In this document: positions 58,185 to 64,000 of the stretch, in pieces
Position numbering within the stretch: the stretch's first letter is position 1
Layout: each line of letters opens with the position of its first letter
Assembly: GCA_030268105.1 (NCBI GenBank)
Contig: BSDZ01000094.1
Coordinates: forward strand, 3,382,501 to 3,446,500
DNA: 64,000 nucleotides
Direction of reading: 5' to 3'
Source: Volvox africanus
Taxonomy: Eukaryota > Chlorophyta > Chlorophyceae > Chlamydomonadales > Volvocaceae
Made by a program: the position numbers and the translations under genes
Notes under the pieces: model-generated
Database searches by the model: none
What the model saw: the letters and a program-made list of their open reading frames with translations, nothing else
Told to the model about the DNA's origin: nothing

Positions 58185-61100
58185 GTGAAGCATTGCCGGG
58201 GAGGAATGGCATGGCCGTCCCAGAGGGACGAAAATACGGGCTGTTAATGCCAGTCAACATATTCTTTTGGGTATGTGACGCTGGGCGTGAATTGCAGGCT
58301 AATAACTGAGGAAGCTAGATGCAGGATGGTCCGCATTTCTGCTGGTTATGATAATCCTATGAATGGTGTAAATAGCTGACTTACTGACGCCACCGAATTC
58401 CGTTATTTTATCAGTGACCAGAACATGAGGTCAAGAATTAGCTGCGGGTAGGGTTGCCTACCCAGAACCTTCGATCGGTTGCGACTGAAGAGGTGTATCC
58501 CGGTGGAAGGTGGAAAGGTCGCGTGACGATGATGTGCGATGGATAAATGGACAAAAATGTCCAAATCTTGACCCATATGCTGGGTATTACATTAGCACGT
58601 TTTATCCGCCAATGAGCGTCACGACAGACGAAGACCACAACGGATTTTCCCTGCAAATAGAGGATCACTGTTCCATATTCGTCGAATTTTGCATGCAATG
58701 TCTTGACGGGAAGGATATGGTAGGTACAATAATTGCACAGACGGCAGAGAGAATTGCTAACCAGGACATATCCTGGTTCAATGTAACAGTTTTCACATTT
58801 TACCCGCAGTTCACTCCCTTGTGTTTTTTGAAGGTTTCTCACGATTACGTGCAATACGTGATGTATCATAATACCTAAGTAATATTAAGCGGTTCCCAAG
58901 GGTGCAGTGCGTGTGTGCATCGCCAGAGCCTTGCAAAACAAGGGGTCCTTTACAAGTAATGGGGCAGTTCCTACTTACGTGTAGGGCACATGCAGCTAAG
59001 ACGAACTACTAAGATGAAACCTTCACAACCGATAACTCTGCAGGGAAACGGCAAAATATTATGCAACTCAATACTGACAAGTCGCAGCTTGCTGCCGAAC
59101 CCCTTACCGGGCAATAACTCTGTACTTGCTCACCGAGAAATTGCGAAAAAACTAGCAGCCCTGCAAAGCCTAAAGCAAAGCAATAAACTTTAAGCAACGA
59201 AAGCACAATGTCGCACCCTATAGGAACGTAAATGTTTTCACACTAATATGTAAATGACCTGGCGCCCACAAAGTCGTTTTGCCTAAACTGGTTTCTGACT
59301 GCGCGATAAATCGCTGTATGCCTGACAACGGCGAAGACAACCTAACTGCACCGCAAACATAAACAAAACAGCAGCCGACTGGACGTCAAAACCTTGATAA
59401 GGTATTAGCGCCCACTTGGCTGACGGGTGCGACGGAGGCCTGTCACATATGCGATTGGATCCCTGTGCATAAACATTCAACCGTCTGCGGCCATTTTCAA
59501 CATCTTCACATGTACGGTGCCACGACAGCAGAGCCCGCCTGCATCGCCCTATCGAGAAATAAACTCGAGCGTATAATCTCCTGAACAACTGCTCGCCAAT
59601 CCTTGACACATGCTGTAGGTAAACTACCCTTGTGGCAGAGGTGCTGACGACCCGTATCCACCCGCACTGCACTAAACTTACGTACCCCCGTTAAAACCCG
59701 CAATAATAACCATCGCCACTGCCAGGCTGCAGCTATCTTCGGTTGCTAATCCACGACCCTCAAAAAATATTAACGTTTATGGGAGTGCAGCGCCGCCGGT
59801 GCACCTCCGCAGCTGCCGCGGCGTATTGAAAGGTCTCGCTAGGAAATGCCTTCCGTCAGGAGCGAAATCTCAGAGCATCCGCACTTCCAGCGGGCGCACA
59901 ATGCGAAGCACAGCAAAATGCATTACCGGCCCCGTACCCAAGGGACTCTGTAGGAGTCATCAAAAAAAGGTTTACCCTCTTTCCCACGAACAACAATGGT
60001 GACTTGGCGGGGATGCGGACACATCTCGCAAAAACTACCCAACGAGAATCAAGACATTTGCAACAGCAATGAGCAAAAACATATATTGCTACAGTTCAGC
60101 TTAGCATCCGGCGTACGGCATCGTAGCTCACAAAGGGGATGGCGGAACAGGAAGCGAATATCGGTGGAAACAGAAACAGTTGATCTGTGATAGTAAGTAT
60201 CCAGACAGCAACAGCGATGTCATGGATACCTAGCGGGCGGGCGACTGTCTGCGTCCACCCAAGCTGTTGCTGACCACAAGGCGTTATGATTGAGACAATA
60301 CAAATCCCAGAGGGGACATGCGATTGTGTTTCAGGCTTCCATGTATGCGGTCGTCGTATGTATCATCCTTGGGAGCAAGTGTTTCTAGGGTATGCGGTGT
60401 GTACGAGTGAACATGCAGCCGCATGCGCATGTATATGTGTAATGTAGTGCATACTTATCTGTCTATATCCCCCGTATAGAAGTAATTGCACAGCTGCATG
60501 CGCAAGTTAACATAAACGTGTGTCTGGTGGTCTCGCAGCGGCTGATATCAACGGTCAAAAGCGCTAAGAGACCGGGTCTGCCACTTCCCGCGTGCCAGTG
60601 GGTGCGGACTGTCAGCGCGTGCATTCACGCATTCTGTACCAAGGCGTCCTCGAGTGCAACCCGGTTTGGGATGCCAGCGACCAATTGCGAACAGCTTAAC
60701 CGCCCCAGCGCGAACTGCGGCCTTCATCCAAACACACAAGTGGGATTGCAAGACATCATTTTTGCCTTTTCGGAGCACCTGAACATGAACCAGTTAGCAA
60801 ACAAGCCAATATTATTACTTGCATTATTCGCCTTGGAACCTTTGTACTGTCCAGCCCTAGCGTGTTCCTGACGCCCCATTCCCTAACGCCGCAGAAATCC
60901 GCAGAACCAGCGGGTGTCCTTGGTTCTTTTCAATAACTATCCAACGCGGAAAAACGCGCGACTCCCACACAGCCGGGGAAAAAGCCTGATATTGCCAAAT
61001 GGAACAAGTGCCGCAGCCCTTCCCAGCTGCGCATCGTGTATTTCGAAATGTTTAACTGCATATCACGATCGCATCAACAGAAGAGACTGCCCAGGAGGGG

Positions 61101-63102
61101 AACGGTGTGAACGTGTCAGTGCAAAAGAAAACTCATCCCACCATTTTCCCCAAATTTCGGGCTCCGAAAGTACAGATCAGACTAAGTCACTGGCAAGTGA
61201 GTGACGCAAGATGAAAACTGCACGAAGGTGGTCCGAAGGCGCATGACGACGCACCGGCTCCTATGGCCTCCCCACGGCAGACCGTGTGTGGCTTGGTGCC
61301 ACACGCTCACTGCACACATGCATGGCGCACATGATAGCATCTCAAAGTGCCCGGGGCACCCTTTGCCTAGCCACTCTCCATTCTGGCTGGCCGGCGTCAG
61401 AGAGACAGCGCTATCCCATATCTTGGTATAAATACGGCTGCTGTACCTTAGCTTACAGCCAAAGTAGCCGTTATCAGGCCGTCCTTTACTCTTACTGCCC
61501 CGCCATGCTCGTTCATAATCGCTCCGAAACCCTTCACATGTCTCACCAGCTCGTCAAATCAGGAACCCCGCCCCGAAACCCTGTCCTACAAACAGCATGC
61601 TACATACTTTCATCATGATTACGCACTGCTCATACCGTCACGTCGGCGTTTGCATGCTGAGCCATGGCACGACGATAGGCAGCCAAAAATCCTAGCCGCC
61701 GCGTCTTGGCCCCCAAATTTAAACCCCTAGTTATGTCTATGACGTAGATCAGATTACTACAACCGAGCCACGCCCATGCAAGACTGTGCTAAAGTTGCGG
61801 ACTTACGTACACATCCAGGATTTTTGCCCGTAGAATGCAATCACCAACCCATGCAATGCAATCCGAAACGCTGCCCGTGCGTTGATTCCATCACTTGCAG
61901 AGTTCCAACGCCTGCTACACGCGCAAACACGCGCGTGAATTCAATTCATCATTCGGAGCCATAAATGGATCCGCCTTCGATACCGTGGATTTGCATCTTC
62001 AGTATTCTCAACCCCTAGCGAGATGCCACCACACCCAACCTCTCTATCACCCTGGTTCCACGCACAACAATTGTTATATGTACTGACATGCAGCAGCATG
62101 CATTTGTCTAATAATCACACGCAGGCAATCAGGATGAACACCGCCACGCTTGGCCATACTGCAACACTGCGAGATTTCTCCAAACCGACGACCGTCCTAA
62201 CAAGTGTTGCGTCCTGGTCGTAGCCGAAGTGTAAAAACTGCCATTTCCAGCGTGATTGCGGTACCATAGGTGGATATTGCAATTGCCATTTAAAGCCCCG
62301 CGCCACCCTGCCATACATGCTTGCCTGATACTGAATCTTAAGTGGGGAACCTTTCGAGCGCTTGTCCTTCAGAGCTCCATGATGAACGTGACTGTCCGGA
62401 AACATCCCGATCGCAAAGTAGACACATGCATACACAAACATGTGCGTGCACACGCACACTTAAAGAGGAACATGCACGATAAAACAGCAATGTTCAATTC
62501 TTCGGACGGAGGCGAGTTGCTGGACGCACAATGAAACAAAGCCAATATTGTATGCCTAAAGAGTTCGTACACTTGGAAATGATCGCGCCATGATGCGCAC
62601 GCCTCAAAAACAAGAAGCAAACGATGTGCAACAGGTGGGTCATCAGGTGAGCGGCATAATAAGGCAGCAGCGCCGTCTCACTCCGACTCAAGCCACTTGC
62701 AACGTAGGCAGTTAGTCGATTTCGTCAATCTGCGGCGATGGGCACAGCCGTTTCCGCCCACGGCAGTATCCCCATAGGCCGGGATCCCACGAATTGAGGA
62801 AAACGGCCATGCCGTGTCAAAATGAAACCGCAGTCGAGAATGTGATGTGCTGACAAACCTTAGCTGAGAGCTTTCGGTCGCGTGGCATTCAAGGCGAGAA
62901 TTCTCCTAGAGACGCTCTTTTAGCACCCGACACTTAACCGTAATCGATTACCGGGTTGAAACCCACTCATGTACCAGCGTTGCCGCAAACGTCTCACCTA
63001 ACACCACGTCGATCCCTCCCCCGACTTCCTCCCTCCCTTTCAGGTAATCGTCCTGCTTAACTCGGCTTCCTGTGACAGCGTCCGTTGTTCACCTATGTCT
63101 CC
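58185..63102. other. Gene-poor region
   Basis: About 4.9 kb with no supported gene. A frame at 58510-58878 (+, 122 codons) is fully covered by an antisense frame (58438-58869) and shows no known motif. The remaining frames are short. I see no RNA gene, long repeat or transposon terminus. Confidence 0.5.
58367..58371 (+). terminator. TGTAA polyadenylation signal
   Basis: TGTAA 183 bases after the hybrid cluster protein stop. Confidence 0.55.
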
Positions 63103-64000
63103 CTACAGGTACTGGGGAGCACGCCCAGCCTCTTCGGCACTCCACTGCTGAAAGTGCGCCCACATGGGATCAACATCGGCCTCAGCGCCACACACTGCAG
63201 ACGTCATGTTTTGGGCACCGGTTGTCTCCACCGTCGCCGCCGCGAACCCAGGTGGCGCCCCAAATTGGTTCGTACCAATGGCGCCCCCTACCGCCACTGC
63301 AACCGCTGATGGGCCCGCTCCCGCGCCTACTGGTGGAGGACCCACCCTAACGTTTGTCGGAATACTCTCCGAATCCATCAACCCTGTGCTATTGCGAGGT
63401 CCCCCGCAATTACCCATCCCCGCACTGACCCCGGACATAGGCTGTGGTACCTGCGCGCTCACGAAAAGCGGTCGCATGCTGTTTGACGCAGGCACCCAAC
63501 TGGAAGAATACCCCGATGCTGACGTGCTCATACGATTCGGCAGCTGCTGATGCCGCAATTTTAGTTGTTGCTGTTGCACTTGAAGTTGCACTTGTTGCTG
63601 CTGTGGCGGTGGCGCCGGCAGGGATGATTGCGATTGTAACGATGGCGGAAATTGTGGGAGTTGAAGCTCGGGATGAAATGTGGCAGCAACGCCATTGCTG
63701 GTGCGCCCTGGCTGACCAGCGCCGGTAGAGAGAACAGCCGCGCCGGCAACGCTGGCTCCGGGGGCGTTGGGTGCTTCCACCACGGCAGTTGGCACGGACG
63801 CACCTGCCATAGGGCCCATGTCATCCGTAAAATCACCTGTTGCTGAGTACGGCATTTGCCCCGCTGGTTCCATTGGCGCCTCCACCTCAGGGCGGACTTG
63901 GCCGTACGGACTGTACATGGCTGTTGTGTCGTATCGAGCACCAAACATGCCAGGCTGCGCCTCTACGGCGCCAGGGGCTGACACAGCATAGCGTCGCCGA
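63103..64000 (-). CDS. Partial Gln/Pro/Ala-rich protein, 5' end outside the window
   Basis: The minus frame is open from the window edge to the stop at 63103, about 298 residues, with no convincing start ATG, so the 5' part lies beyond 64000. The sequence is low complexity: Gly/Ala/Pro-rich with a poly-Gln block (about 63558-63606) and a less biased end, DVDPMWAHFQQWSAEEAG. It resembles activation or scaffold segments of algal transcription or RNA-binding proteins, but no domain is present. A donor-like GTACCTG overlaps the last codons, so further 3' exons are possible. Confidence 0.5.
   Translation of the reverse strand, partial: RRRYAVSAPGAVEAQPGMFGARYDTTAMYSPYGQVRPEVEAPMEPAGQMPYSATGDFTDDMGPMAGASVPTAVVEAPNAPGASVAGAAVLSTGAGQPGRTSNGVAATFHPELQLPQFPPSLQSQSSLPAPPPQQQQVQLQVQQQQLKLRHQQLPNRMSTSASGYSSSWVPASNSMRPLFVSAQVPQPMSGVSAGMGNCGGPRNSTGLMDSESIPTNVRVGPPPVGAGAGPSAVAVAVGGAIGTNQFGAPPGFAAATVETTGAQNMTSAVCGAEADVDPMWAHFQQWSAEEAGRAPQYL

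Noticed and set aside
58510..58878. 122-codon gene, possibly pherophorin-like
   Set aside because: It has a few cysteines but no pherophorin motif, an equally long antisense frame, and no exon partners.
1..64000. tRNA, rRNA or other RNA genes
   Set aside because: I looked for the conserved tRNA T-arm and rRNA signatures by eye and saw none; a covariance-model scan would be needed to exclude small RNAs.

Overview
The window is nuclear DNA from a green alga, most likely a volvocine alga (Chlamydomonas/Volvox lineage). The evidence is: genes split by many short GT-AG introns; Ala/Gly/Gln/Ser-rich low-complexity inserts inside conserved proteins; the algal polyadenylation signal TGTAA found 90-930 bases downstream of most stop codons; a plant-type two-module GTP cyclohydrolase I; enkurin, a flagellar protein; and a protein with the SAND-like VARL domain known from the volvocine RegA/RLS family. 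The intergenic DNA is fairly AT-rich, which looks more like Volvox than Chlamydomonas, but the species cannot be fixed from the sequence alone.

Layout, left to right. 1-1485: no recognisable gene. 1486-7032 (+): large low-complexity protein with two GATA-like zinc fingers. 8821-10219 (-): enkurin. 11664-14295 (-): GTP cyclohydrolase I, head-to-head with 14887-17053 (+), a SpoU/TrmJ-type RNA methyltransferase. 18404-20431 (-): long disordered Ser/Pro-rich protein. 21858-23505 (+): two-LysM protein with a C-terminal membrane anchor. 24809-31873 (-): eleven-exon SET-domain methyltransferase of the Rubisco LSMT type whose introns carry the main simple repeats. 32378-38497 (+): ceramide kinase, head-to-head with the SET gene. 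42197-45821 (+): VARL/SAND-domain RegA-like protein. 50406-53486 (-): BRO1-domain protein. 54842-58184 (+): hybrid cluster protein with all expected cluster ligands. 63103-64000 (-): partial Gln-rich protein running off the window. Between these lie several gene-poor stretches, the largest being 38.5-42.2 kb, 45.8-50.4 kb and 58.2-63.1 kb.

The exon models were built by hand. I joined open frames at GT-AG sites and kept only joins where the codon phase matched on both sides and the joined protein read through a conserved family motif. One junction, in ceramide kinase between 34857 and about 34998, could not be reconciled in phase. The genes share no pathway: this is ordinary eukaryotic gene order, not an operon. 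The most notable locus is the VARL gene, because the founding member of that family (RegA) controls germ-soma differentiation in Volvox.
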